This document shows, piece by piece, positions 1 to 7,071 of a stretch of DNA of 32,191 bases. This stretch comes from Chloroflexota bacterium. GTDB lineage: Bacteria > Chloroflexota > Anaerolineae > Aggregatilineales > Phototrophicaceae. Made by a program: the position numbers and the translations under genes. The notes under the pieces were generated by a model that saw only the letters and a program-made list of their open reading frames with translations, did not search any database and was not told the DNA's origin. The first letter of the stretch is position 1, and each line of letters opens with the position of its first letter. The stretch is from contig RFIA01000124.1 in assembly GCA_003695675.1 (NCBI GenBank), forward strand, positions 1 to 32,191, written 5' to 3'.

Positions 1-188
1 ACCTGATTGTACCATACAATAAAAATGTTAACTGCCTATTATACGGAGAATTTGGATATGCAGTTGAATTATTTTGTGGCTTTGGCTGTGCGGAATCTAT
101 TCATATATGATAACAATAGAATGATCTCGGTTAAATTAACTGGCAAAGTCAACATCTCTTCCTGATAGCTGACAAGTTGACGGGCTGT
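1..188. other. Left-edge non-coding stretch
   Basis: No reading frame here resembles a gene. The stretch is A/T-rich up to about base 150. The right part holds AGCTGACA at 167-174, which is the left arm of a hairpin whose right arm is TGTCAG at 186-191 plus CT at 1325-1326, now separated by the insertion sequence. The word TTTTGTGGC at 72-80 also occurs in two other gene-less regions (20488-20498 and 31901-31911). Confidence 0.5.
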
Positions 189-191
189 CAG

Positions 192-228
192 TGTCAAGTA
201 CCCAATTTAAGAAGACAAGTGTCTGAGA
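192..228 (+). repeat. IS terminal inverted repeat, left (orfB end)
   Basis: Aligned to the reverse complement of 1285-1321, about 25 of 37 positions match. The conserved blocks are TG at the tip, GTACCC, AAGACAA and GTCTG. The orfB stop codon (194-196) lies inside this repeat, so the last codons of the transposase are part of the IS tip. Confidence 0.85.
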
Positions 229-1006
229 AAGATTGAGCGGCATAGGCCGCCGGAGGCATCTTGAGAGCGGTGTGAATGCGCTCATGATTGTAGTAGCGAA
301 TGTGGTGGTAGATGGCTTCGATCATCGCGCCGGGTGTCTCGAAGCGGTTGACATCGCCCAACTCGTGTTTGAAGCGGCCATAGAATGATTCAATGTAGCC
401 GTTCTGCCAAGGTGAGGCCACATCGCTGACTGAAATCAGCACGCCGTGCGCTTCGAGAAAGTTTGTGCAACGCTGTGCCATGAATTCAGTCCCTTGATCG
501 GAGTGAAAGATCATGGGTTGGATACCGGTGGCAAACGCTTGCCTCAAGGTTGACAAGACCAGAGCACTATCATGCCGCTTGCCGATGCGCTGCGCCATGA
601 TTTGTCGTGTGACGAGGTCTTCAATCGTCGCCAGATACCAGATCGTCCCGCGATAATCGATGCGGCTCAGATCGCTGCACCACACATGATGGGGCTGCGT
701 CACCATCAAATCGGTCAACAGATTGTGGTAGCTGTGATGCGGTGTCGAGACCGTGCTGTAGCGCTTGACCCGTCGTCGCGGCGGGCGTAAACTAAATTTC
801 GTCATCACCCGTTGTGCCCGTTTGTGATTGATCCCCAAATGGATGGCAATCCGGCGATGACCGTAAGCCGGATGTTGTCGATGCACCGCTTCAATCTGCT
901 GCTTGAGCGCCTCGTCTTTGGCAGGCATCTTCCGTTGTCGATAGATGTTCTTGCGGTTGATACCCAGCGCCTGAGCACATACCGTCTTGTTCTCAGCTCG
1001 CCGCAC
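194..1006 (-). CDS. IS3-family transposase OrfB (DDE integrase domain)
   Basis: The 270-residue protein is the catalytic half of the transposase. An HTH_21-like segment (about residues 30-80, with YGHRRI) precedes an rve integrase core. The catalytic triad is visible as D112 in CSDLSRID, D170 in HSDQGTEF and E206 in NGYIESFYGR; 35 residues separate the second Asp from the Glu, giving the DD35E spacing of the IS3 family. The frame opens with ATG at 1006 overlapping the orfA stop. In this family the active protein is normally the OrfAB fusion of about 350 residues made by -1 frameshifting, with free OrfB a minor product. No stop or frameshift damages the frame. Confidence 0.95.
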   Translation of the reverse strand: MRRAENKTVCAQALGINRKNIYRQRKMPAKDEALKQQIEAVHRQHPAYGHRRIAIHLGINHKRAQRVMTKFSLRPPRRRVKRYSTVSTPHHSYHNLLTDLMVTQPHHVWCSDLSRIDYRGTIWYLATIEDLVTRQIMAQRIGKRHDSALVLSTLRQAFATGIQPMIFHSDQGTEFMAQRCTNFLEAHGVLISVSDVASPWQNGYIESFYGRFKHELGDVNRFETPGAMIEAIYHHIRYYNHERIHTALKMPPAAYAAQSFSDTCLLKLGT

Positions 1007-1257
1007 TATTTCGACTTTTTTTGCAAGTGCATATTCAGCGTCAATTCGCCAATCAGCCGTTTGAGTTCTTCGTTCTCGCGCTTCAATTTGTTGTACTGCA
1101 ACACCGACACAACTGCTTCACCGCTATCCTGACGCAACCAACCATAGATCGTCTTGGTGCTGACGGCATATTGTTCTGCCAAGTCAACTACCCGTTCACC
1201 TGCTTGTACCTTGGCAATGATCTCCTCTTTGATTTCTTTGGCGATCCGTCGACTCAT
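1006..1257 (-). CDS. IS3-family transposase OrfA (HTH)
   Basis: The 83-residue protein has a helix-turn-helix at about residues 20-45 (VVDLAEQYAVSTKTIYGWLR), which binds the terminal repeats, followed by a heptad stretch (about 57-75, LKRENEELKRLIGEL) that forms the leucine zipper used for multimerisation in IS3 transposases. The frame ends at 1006-1008, one base into the orfB start. A slippery run lies eight codons before the end. Upstream, the minus-strand leader holds AGAGGG just before the ATG, a usable ribosome binding site. Confidence 0.93.
   Translation of the reverse strand: MSRRIAKEIKEEIIAKVQAGERVVDLAEQYAVSTKTIYGWLRQDSGEAVVSVLQYNKLKRENEELKRLIGELTLNMHLQKKSK
1015..1021 (-). promoter_or_regulatory. 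Programmed -1 frameshift site (A6G)
   Basis: On the minus strand orfA reads CAA AAA AAG TCG AAA TAG. The heptamer A AAA AAG is the standard IS3-family slippery sequence. A -1 slip here leads into the orfB frame through the residues VEIV and on to the orfB ATG region, giving the OrfAB fusion. No obvious stimulatory stem was identified by eye. Confidence 0.8.
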
Positions 1258-1284
1258 GTGATACCCTCTTTTTTCTTTTCATTG

Positions 1285-1321
1285 TCCCAGACTTTTGTCT
1301 TATTTTATGGGGTACCGATCA
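1285..1321 (-). repeat. IS terminal inverted repeat, right (orfA end)
   Basis: This is the partner of 192-228, read on the minus strand. It shares the tip dinucleotide TG, GTACCC, AAGACAA and GTCTG. It lies upstream of orfA, where IS3-family elements normally carry the transposase promoter. Confidence 0.85.
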
Positions 1322-1325
1322 CAGC

Positions 1326-2996
1326 TTATATACGCACACTCGGGCGATACTCGCCGAAGACGTTACGTAGTGTGTGGCAAATCTCGCCGAGTGTGACGTC
1401 GTGTTCAACACATTCGATGAAAAGCGGCATCAGATTGTCGTCGCTGCGGGCCGCGTTGGATAGATGCGTGCGCAATTCGTTGACCTTGTTGTTGTCGCGT
1501 TCGGCACGCAGTGTCGCGAGACGTTGACGTTGTGCGATCTCTATCGCCGGGTCAACACGCAATATCTCCGGCGTGATGTCTTCATCGACAACAAATTCGT
1601 TGACACCCACGACGATTTGCTCACCTTTTTCGACAGCCTGTTGGTACGCATAGGCCGCATCTTGAATCTCGCCGTTGATAAAGCCGGACTCAATCGCCGT
1701 CAATGCGCCGCCCATCTCATCGATTTGCGTGATGTATGCCATCGCACGTTGTTCGATTTCGTCCGTCAACGCCTCAATGACATAGCTGCCCGCGAGAGGG
1801 TCTATCGTGTCGGCGACGCCGGTCTCGTGGGCGATGATCTGTTGGGTGCGCAGCGCGACTTGTACCGCCGACTCGGTCGGCAAAGCAAGCGCTTCGTCGC
1901 TGCTGTTGGTGTGCAACGACTGCGTACCGCCCATTACGGCGGCGAGCGCCTGCAATGCGACACGGACGATGTTGTTGTTCGGTTGCTGCGCCGTCAATGT
2001 GCTGCCGCCGGTTTGGGTATGAAAACGCAACTGCCAACTTTTTTCTTTTTGCGCGCCGAAGCGTTCCCGCATAATTTTCGCCCACAAACGCCGCGCTGCG
2101 CGAAACTTGGCCACTTCTTCGAGAAATTGATTGTGCGCGTTGAAGAAAAACGACAATTGCGGCGCGAAGTCATCCACATCGAGACCGGCATCAATCGCGG
2201 CCTGCACATAAGCGATGCCATTGGCCAACGTGAAGGCGACTTCTTGCACGGCGGTGCTGCCCGCCTCGCGGATATGATAGCCACTGATGCTAATCGTGTT
2301 CCATTTGGGGACGTGCCGTGTGCAATAGGCAAACACATCGGTGATGAGGCGCATCGACGCCTGCGGTGGAAAGATATAAGTGCCGCGTGCAATATATTCT
2401 TTGAGGATGTCGTTCTGAATCGTGCCGCGCAATTGATGTGGTTCGACACCCTGCCGCTTGCCGACGACGATATACATCGCCAACAGAATCGCGGCAGGGG
2501 CGTTAATCGTCATACTCGTCGAAACTTTGTCCAACGGGATGTGATCGAAAAGCTGCGCCATATCATACACGCTGCTGATGCTGACGCCAACCTTGCCAAC
2601 CTCGCCGAGCGCCATCGGGTCGTCGGCGTCGTAACCGATTTGTGTCGGCAAGTCAAAAGCCGTCGAGAGACCGCTTTGTCCTTGTTCCAACAAAAAACGA
2701 AAACGCCGGTTGGTTTCTTCAGCCGTCGCGTACCCGGCATATTGGCGCATTGTCCAAAAGCGGCTGCGATACATCGTCGGTTGGATGCCGCGTGTGAAAG
2801 GATACTCGCCGGGAAATTCGACCGCATCATCAGAAGGCGCATCATCGCGTGTATACAGACGCTTAAGCTCAATGCCCGACGATGTTGTGAATTGCGATTT
2901 GCGTTCCGGGAAGCGTTGTAGCGCCGGGGCGACCTTTGTTTCCTCCCAATTGCGTTTCGCTGGTTCGATGCGCGATTGTAACTTTGATGTCGTCAT
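1326..2996 (-). CDS. Methylmalonyl-CoA mutase, large (catalytic) subunit without B12 domain
   Basis: This 556-residue protein is the acyl-CoA mutase TIM-barrel chain that interconverts (R)-methylmalonyl-CoA and succinyl-CoA using adenosylcobalamin. The family core is clear: [20 protein letters not shown] (residues 69-88), [24 protein letters not shown] and [13 protein letters not shown]86 (RQYAG), R216 (PPQASMR) and H241 (GYH) match the Tyr, Arg and His known to position substrate in the propionibacterial enzyme. Isobutyryl- and hydroxyisobutyryl-CoA mutases replace the Tyr and Arg, so methylmalonyl-CoA is the likely substrate. The length stops before the C-terminal cobalamin-binding domain (DxHxxG), which must be a separate subunit not in this window. 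It is the last gene of the operon; the leader GAGGAAG before ATG supports the start, and 13 bp separate it from the CYTH gene. Confidence 0.93.
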   Translation of the reverse strand: MTTSKLQSRIEPAKRNWEETKVAPALQRFPERKSQFTTSSGIELKRLYTRDDAPSDDAVEFPGEYPFTRGIQPTMYRSRFWTMRQYAGYATAEETNRRFRFLLEQGQSGLSTAFDLPTQIGYDADDPMALGEVGKVGVSISSVYDMAQLFDHIPLDKVSTSMTINAPAAILLAMYIVVGKRQGVEPHQLRGTIQNDILKEYIARGTYIFPPQASMRLITDVFAYCTRHVPKWNTISISGYHIREAGSTAVQEVAFTLANGIAYVQAAIDAGLDVDDFAPQLSFFFNAHNQFLEEVAKFRAARRLWAKIMRERFGAQKEKSWQLRFHTQTGGSTLTAQQPNNNIVRVALQALAAVMGGTQSLHTNSSDEALALPTESAVQVALRTQQIIAHETGVADTIDPLAGSYVIEALTDEIEQRAMAYITQIDEMGGALTAIESGFINGEIQDAAYAYQQAVEKGEQIVVGVNEFVVDEDITPEILRVDPAIEIAQRQRLATLRAERDNNKVNELRTHLSNAARSDDNLMPLFIECVEHDVTLGEICHTLRNVFGEYRPSVRI

Positions 2997-3009
2997 AAGC
3001 CTCGCTTCC

Positions 3010-3642
3010 TCACGATGCGCTAGTCGATGACTGAAGCGCTTCCAATGAAACCGTCACCCCTGCAAAATTCTCAAACGTCAAATGATCGACCTCCAACTTG
3101 AGATTGTCGCGCAGTCTGTCGAACAATTCAATGTAGCTCTCGCCGAAGCGCGGCGCATCGCACAGCCCAAGTTCGGTTACGACGTCTTCTATATCATCGG
3201 CTTGGCCTTCAATCTCGACAAATTTCCCGAACGGCATTTGATCCAAAACAACTTCTGTGTTGTTGTATCGATAGGTGGTGCGGTACTTTTCATATCGTAT
3301 GTGCTCATGATAACCGAGCAGATTAAGTATCAAGTGCATGTCATCAAAATCGCTCACTTCGACTTCGACTTCATAACGACTCTTGATGCCTTCCATGACG
3401 GCGTTATTCGCTTGCCGAAGCGGCCCTTTATACGTCAAGACAACGTGCCGGTCTTGACGCAGCCGCAACACAATGCCCGATGGTGTCAGCGATTGCTCTT
3501 TATTCTCGAAACGCACATTGCACTCAAACACACTCGGTGTAATCAAACGTGCGCGGCGTATTCGCAATTGTTCGACAACCGGCGCGAAATCCGACACATA
3601 CAATTTAATCTCTGTCTCGATATGATTTGGATTTTGTGGCAT
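3010..3642 (-). CDS. CYTH-domain protein (class IV adenylate cyclase / triphosphatase-like)
   Basis: The 210-residue protein carries the CYTH signature ExExK at E9, E11 and K13 (IETEIKLYV). Alternating charged strands typical of the triphosphate tunnel fold follow: [31 protein letters not shown] and KFVEIEG. Such proteins hydrolyse inorganic or organic triphosphates (thiamine triphosphate, tripolyphosphate) or act as CyaB-type adenylate cyclases in the presence of Mg or Mn. The sequence alone does not tell which. It sits 3 bp after the GNAT gene and 13 bp before the mutase, so it is cotranscribed with acyl-CoA catabolic genes, an unexplained pairing. The leader GGGGA upstream of the ATG supports the start. 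Confidence 0.88.
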   Translation of the reverse strand: MPQNPNHIETEIKLYVSDFAPVVEQLRIRRARLITPSVFECNVRFENKEQSLTPSGIVLRLRQDRHVVLTYKGPLRQANNAVMEGIKSRYEVEVEVSDFDDMHLILNLLGYHEHIRYEKYRTTYRYNNTEVVLDQMPFGKFVEIEGQADDIEDVVTELGLCDAPRFGESYIELFDRLRDNLKLEVDHLTFENFAGVTVSLEALQSSTSAS

Positions 3643-3645
3643 GGC

Positions 3646-4140
3646 TTAAATCCCCACAACTCGACTGCGCCGTTCAAGTAACATGACATCGCGCCAAATG
3701 CCATCCATTTGCCCGATGCGTTCGCGGATGCCTACCTCACGGAAACCGTGTTTTTTGTGCAGGGCGATGCTGACGGTATTTTCGACGAAAATGCCCGCTT
3801 GCAATGTCCATATCCCTTCGCGTTCAGACTCTTTAATCACACGCTGCATCAAGGCCTTGCCAATCCCTTGACCGCGTGCCTGTGCCGCGATGTAGATGGT
3901 AATTTCGGCGACACCGGCGTATACCCGTCGTTTTGATGTCGGGCTTAAGGCCACCCAACCGACAACAGCGTCATCGCGCTTTGCGACGAGACGACAAAAC
4001 GGATGATGAGCGGCGTCCCATGCGTCGTATGGCGGCACATCGGTCTCAAAGGTTGCATTCTTCGTCGCGATGCCCTCCAAATAGATTTTGCGCACCGCAT
4101 CCCAATCACCGGGTTGCATCGCTTCAATCGTGGTCGGCAT
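3646..4140 (-). CDS. GNAT-family N-acetyltransferase (phosphinothricin/methionine-sulfone type)
   Basis: This 164-residue protein spans a single GNAT domain. The acetyl-CoA pyrophosphate loop is RGQGIGKALM (about residues 89-98), the preceding strand is EITIYIA, and the C-terminal part carries NTVSIALHKKHGFREVG, the usual motif B region. The opening IEAMQPGDWDAVRKIYLEGIA and the middle FVENTVSIALHKK resemble the PAT/MnaT branch, which acetylates phosphinothricin, methionine sulfoxide or related amino compounds; the true substrate is unknown. It lies inside the minus-strand operon, 20 bp after the unknown gene and 3 bp before the CYTH gene. A GAGGAAA site lies somewhat far (about 10 bases) from the ATG. 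Confidence 0.9.
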   Translation of the reverse strand: MPTTIEAMQPGDWDAVRKIYLEGIATKNATFETDVPPYDAWDAAHHPFCRLVAKRDDAVVGWVALSPTSKRRVYAGVAEITIYIAAQARGQGIGKALMQRVIKESEREGIWTLQAGIFVENTVSIALHKKHGFREVGIRERIGQMDGIWRDVMLLERRSRVVGI

Positions 4141-4160
4141 GAATGGTTATTTCCTCAAGA

Positions 4161-4631
4161 TTAGCTTCGCATTGTGCGGACGGCTTCCGGCAGGTGATGA
4201 TGGATTGCGTGTATCAATGCTGCGTAGTCTCCCTCTGCTTTGGACGTGGCAATCAGCAGACTCTTCACGAACGTGCCCGATGCCCGCTCAATCAGCCAGA
4301 AATCTGTCCCCGCGAGTGGTAAGCTCTCGTGATCTTTCAATTTGTCGAAATGCGCATTGTGTAGCGCCCGCACGAATTGCTCATAGCGTACCTCAGGGAT
4401 GCGATATTGCAACGGCTTATTACCGCGCCTGCCCACATGCACAATCCACAAACGAGTTTCTTTCAAGCGCGCCTTGACCATCGTCGCCACCGAATTGACG
4501 AAGCGCCCGTCAGGATAATGCACGGTCAAGCGATACACGGCTTGTGCGCCCGGCGTCATCATCACTTGTCGCAGTGGTTTTGCGCCCGCTTCATCGATAA
4601 TCCCGCGCATCAACCGCAGATAAGAATCCAT
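4161..4631 (-). CDS. Hypothetical protein of the mutase operon
   Basis: I do not recognise this 156-residue protein. It is soluble, without signal peptide or membrane segment, and mixes basic stretches (ATMVKARLKETRLWIVHVGRRG) with a predicted alpha/beta pattern. A segment YEQFVRALHNAHFDKLKDH and the C-terminal YAALIHAIHHHLPEAVRTM look helical. Its reality as a gene is supported by position: it fills the space between the MDR gene (33 bp upstream) and the GNAT gene (20 bp downstream) in the same direction, with no competing frame of similar quality. No function can be assigned. Confidence 0.7.
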   Translation of the reverse strand: MDSYLRLMRGIIDEAGAKPLRQVMMTPGAQAVYRLTVHYPDGRFVNSVATMVKARLKETRLWIVHVGRRGNKPLQYRIPEVRYEQFVRALHNAHFDKLKDHESLPLAGTDFWLIERASGTFVKSLLIATSKAEGDYAALIHAIHHHLPEAVRTMRS

Positions 4632-4664
4632 CGGCTATTCTCGGTTTGGCTTCGTTTGCCGAAA

Positions 4665-5699
4665 TCACAACTCAAGCACGACCTTGCCGAACACCTCGCC
4701 ATCTTCGAGCAAGCGGTGGCCTTCTTTGACGTCATCAAGCGGCAGCCTCGCGCCGATGGCCGGTTCAAGTTTGCCCGCGAATACCAAATTCATCACGCGC
4801 ACATAATCTTGATGCGGCCCCATTGTGCTGCCGATGAGACTGATTTGCTTGCTAAAAATATAGCGGAGATCAAGTTCAAATTTGGGGCCGCTTGTGTTGC
4901 CGACGATGAGAATGCTGCCGCCCTTCTTAACCGCACGAATGCTGTCGAACATCGTCGCCTGACCGACATTATCGACGACGAAATCAACCCCCTGCCGGTT
5001 GGTGAGTTTGAACATCGCTTTCGACCAACTCTCTACTTCCTCACGATTGATGACGACATCCGCGCCGAGTTGACGTGCCTTTTCACATTTGTCGGCATTG
5101 CTGCCGACGACATACACCGTAGCGCCAGCGAATTTGGCAATCTGAATACTCGCCGTGTTGACACCGCCACCCGCGCCGACGATCAACACCGATTGCCCAG
5201 CACGCAAGCCGCCGCGTGTCATCAGCGAATGCCACGCCGTCACATAGACGAGACCGGCTGCCGCCGCCGTCGCGTACTCAACGTGTTCCGGCATTTTCAG
5301 CAAATTGCGTGCCGGCACGACGGCGTACTCCGCGGCGACTCCGCTCGTGTGTTCGCCGAGTATCGCCATGCCGCCGCACAGGTTCTCGCGACCTTCCCAC
5401 AATTGCGGACAATCCGGTGGGACGACAGTCGGGTCGATGCACACGCGGTCACCAACTTCATAACCGGTCACGCCCTCGCCGAGTGCATCGACGACGCCCG
5501 CACCATCCGAGGTCGTGATGTGCGGCATCTCAAGTTCAAGCCCACGCCATCCTTCGCGCACCCACAAATCGAGGCGATTGAGCGCCGCCGCATGAATCTT
5601 GACGCGGACTTGGCCACGTCCCGGTTCGGGCACGGGCAGGTCATCGACGACTTTGAGCACATCGCGCCCGCCATGTTCGTAGAAAACCGAGGCCTTCAT
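4665..5699 (-). CDS. MDR-family zinc-type alcohol dehydrogenase / quinone oxidoreductase
   Basis: The 344-residue protein has an N-terminal GroES-like domain (1-130) and a Rossmann NAD(P)H domain (about 165-300) with VLIVGAGGGVNTASIQ (171-186). It belongs to the branch with AALNRLDLWVR near residue 40, where most zinc-ADHs have the first catalytic-zinc Cys; here the position is Asn (N41). The structural zinc loop retains only three cysteines (C87, C97, C108) rather than four, so zinc binding may be lost or altered. It probably reduces a quinone or enoyl/carbonyl substrate with NAD(P)H. Its start overlaps the dehydrogenase stop as TGATG (5697-5701), which implies translational coupling with the acyl-CoA dehydrogenase. 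Confidence 0.9.
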   Translation of the reverse strand: MKASVFYEHGGRDVLKVVDDLPVPEPGRGQVRVKIHAAALNRLDLWVREGWRGLELEMPHITTSDGAGVVDALGEGVTGYEVGDRVCIDPTVVPPDCPQLWEGRENLCGGMAILGEHTSGVAAEYAVVPARNLLKMPEHVEYATAAAAGLVYVTAWHSLMTRGGLRAGQSVLIVGAGGGVNTASIQIAKFAGATVYVVGSNADKCEKARQLGADVVINREEVESWSKAMFKLTNRQGVDFVVDNVGQATMFDSIRAVKKGGSILIVGNTSGPKFELDLRYIFSKQISLIGSTMGPHQDYVRVMNLVFAGKLEPAIGARLPLDDVKEGHRLLEDGEVFGKVVLEL

Positions 5700-6892
5700 C
5701 AGCGCAGCCCCAATTCGTTGCGGGCGATGACCATGCGTTGAATCTCGCTGGTACCTTCGTAAATTTCCGTGATTTTAGCATCGCGGAAGTAGCGTTCCAC
5801 CGGGAGTTCTTTGCTGTAGCCCATACCGCCATGAATTTGCACGGCCTGATGCGTGACGAACATCGCCGTTTCGCTAGCGAAGAGTTTCGCCATACTTGCT
5901 TGGAGTGTGTAGCGCTCGCCGGTGATTTTGCTGCGTTCTTTGGCGAGGCAAGCGTTGTAAATCAACTGCCGGCTGGCTTCGATGCGGGTTTTCATATCGG
6001 CGATTTTTTGTTGAATCATCTGGAATTGGCCGATAGCTTGGCCGAAGGCCTGGCGTTCGCGGGCGTATTGTACCGATGCTTCATACGCCGCCTCCGCGAT
6101 GCCGAGCGCCTGCGCGGCGATGCCGATACGCCCGGCGTCGAGGACGGCCATTGCAATTTTGAAGCCGTGTCCAACCTCGCCGAGCACATTCTCGACCGGA
6201 CAGGCGTAATTTTCAAAGACGAGTTCGCTAGTGGCGCTGGCACGAATACCGAGCTTCGGTTCGACTTTGCCGCGAATGAAGCCGGGTTGATGCGCATCGA
6301 TGAGAAACGCAGTGATCCCTTTGTGCTTTTTCTCCGGTTCGGTCATCGTGAAAAGCAGCACATAATCGGCGACCGGCCCGCTTGTGACCCAACTCTTGCG
6401 CCCATTGATGATGTAGTGCGTGCCCGCGTCGTTGAGCACAGCGCGGCTTTCCATCGTGCCCGCGTCGCTGCCGGACATCGGCTCGGTCAAGCTATACGCG
6501 CCGATTTTTTCGCCGCTTGCGACCGGCACGAGGAATTTTTGCTTTTGCTCTTCCGTGCCATATTTGAGAATGCCATGACAAAAGAGCGAATTGTTGACGC
6601 TGACAATCGTGCCATGACTCGCGTCGGCCTTCGACACTTCGACCATCGTGAGTACATACGCGAGGCTATCCATGCCCGCGCCGCCGTATGCTTCGGGGAC
6701 TTCGATGCCCATTAAGCCCATGGCGCCCATTTTGCGCACCGTCTCTAACGGGAACTCGCCGCTAGCGTCGTATCGCTCGGCAATCGGGGCGATTTCTTTT
6801 TGAGCTAAGTCGCGCACCGCTTGTTGGAGCATCTCGTGTTCTTCAGTCATGGTGAGCGACAATTGTTGTTCGCTGCGTTCGGTTGTAACCAT
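5699..6892 (-). CDS. Acyl-CoA dehydrogenase (short/branched-chain type)
   Basis: This FAD enzyme makes the 2-enoyl-CoA from a short or branched acyl-CoA and passes electrons to ETF. The 397-residue frame shows the FAD/substrate signature YSLTEPMSGSDAG and WVTSGP, the helix RQAFGQAIGQFQMIQQKIADM, and the C-terminal YEGTSEIQR in which E379 is the catalytic base position of short-chain and butyryl-CoA dehydrogenases. The start at 6892 (MVTTERSEQ) is preferred over the frame's earlier codons because AGGATCC lies just upstream and the promoter -10 at 6935-6940 would put the transcript start downstream of the longer version's first codon. It is the first gene of the operon ending with methylmalonyl-CoA mutase. 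Confidence 0.93.
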   Translation of the reverse strand: MVTTERSEQQLSLTMTEEHEMLQQAVRDLAQKEIAPIAERYDASGEFPLETVRKMGAMGLMGIEVPEAYGGAGMDSLAYVLTMVEVSKADASHGTIVSVNNSLFCHGILKYGTEEQKQKFLVPVASGEKIGAYSLTEPMSGSDAGTMESRAVLNDAGTHYIINGRKSWVTSGPVADYVLLFTMTEPEKKHKGITAFLIDAHQPGFIRGKVEPKLGIRASATSELVFENYACPVENVLGEVGHGFKIAMAVLDAGRIGIAAQALGIAEAAYEASVQYARERQAFGQAIGQFQMIQQKIADMKTRIEASRQLIYNACLAKERSKITGERYTLQASMAKLFASETAMFVTHQAVQIHGGMGYSKELPVERYFRDAKITEIYEGTSEIQRMVIARNELGLR

Positions 6893-6934
6893 ATTTTGGA
6901 TCCTCATGTTATTCAATAATCGATGCTGCTTATC

Positions 6935-6943
6935 ATTATAACA
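6935..6943 (-). promoter_or_regulatory. Promoter of the acyl-CoA dehydrogenase operon
   Basis: On the minus strand the sequence reads TGTTATAAT, an extended -10 (TG-N-TATAAT). Transcription would start near 6928, giving a leader of about 36 bases before the ATG at 6892. A possible -35 (TTGAGT, 6962-6967) is 21 bp away, too far for an ideal sigma-70 promoter, so the extended -10 probably does most of the work. Confidence 0.65.
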
Positions 6944-6974
6944 CTCCGAACCGATGACCGTACTCAACCATCAG

Positions 6975-6994
6975 TCCATAACGATCCATAACGA
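6975..6994. repeat. Tandem 10-bp direct repeat in a divergent promoter region
   Basis: TCCATAACGA occurs twice in immediate succession (6975-6984, 6985-6994). The period is about one helical turn, as for a regulator binding in phase on one DNA face. It lies between the promoter of the acyl-CoA dehydrogenase operon and the candidate promoter of phosphofructokinase, so it could act on either. Confidence 0.5.
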
Positions 6995-7011
6995 TAGATT
7001 TTCTAGCAAAA

Positions 7012-7042
7012 TTGGCAAATTTACTATCATTCGCGGTATAAC
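7012..7042 (+). promoter_or_regulatory. Candidate promoter of the phosphofructokinase gene
   Basis: TTGGCA (7012-7017) and TATAAC (7037-7042) are separated by 19 bp, one mismatch each from the consensus with a slightly long spacer. Transcription would begin near 7049, about 23 bases before the preferred start codon. Confidence 0.45.
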
Positions 7043-7071
7043 ATGCAAGACAGTTCATCATGAGGCGTTAT

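Larger units (their letters stand above)
192..1321 (-). mobile_element. IS3-family insertion sequence, intact
   Basis: The element runs from TG at 192-193 to CA at 1320-1321 and is about 1130 bp, a little short for the IS3 family (usually 1.2-1.5 kb). It carries two overlapping minus-strand frames in the standard orfA/orfB arrangement, imperfect terminal inverted repeats of roughly 37 bp, and is bounded on each side by CAG (189-191 and 1322-1324), a 3-bp target duplication as expected for the family. Both frames are open and the DDE residues are present, so it may still be active. It lies 4 bp downstream of the methylmalonyl-CoA mutase stop codon and in the same transcriptional direction, so read-through from the mutase operon would enter orfA. 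Confidence 0.93.

Noticed and set aside
1464-2921. Long plus-strand frame opposite the mutase
   Set aside because: It is the antisense of a clear methylmalonyl-CoA mutase gene; its residues (Arg/His/Cys rich, no motif) look like a shadow.
4377-5741. Plus-strand frame of 454 codons opposite the MDR gene
   Set aside because: It runs antisense to two genes and contains no recognisable domain; composition is typical of reverse-frame shadows.
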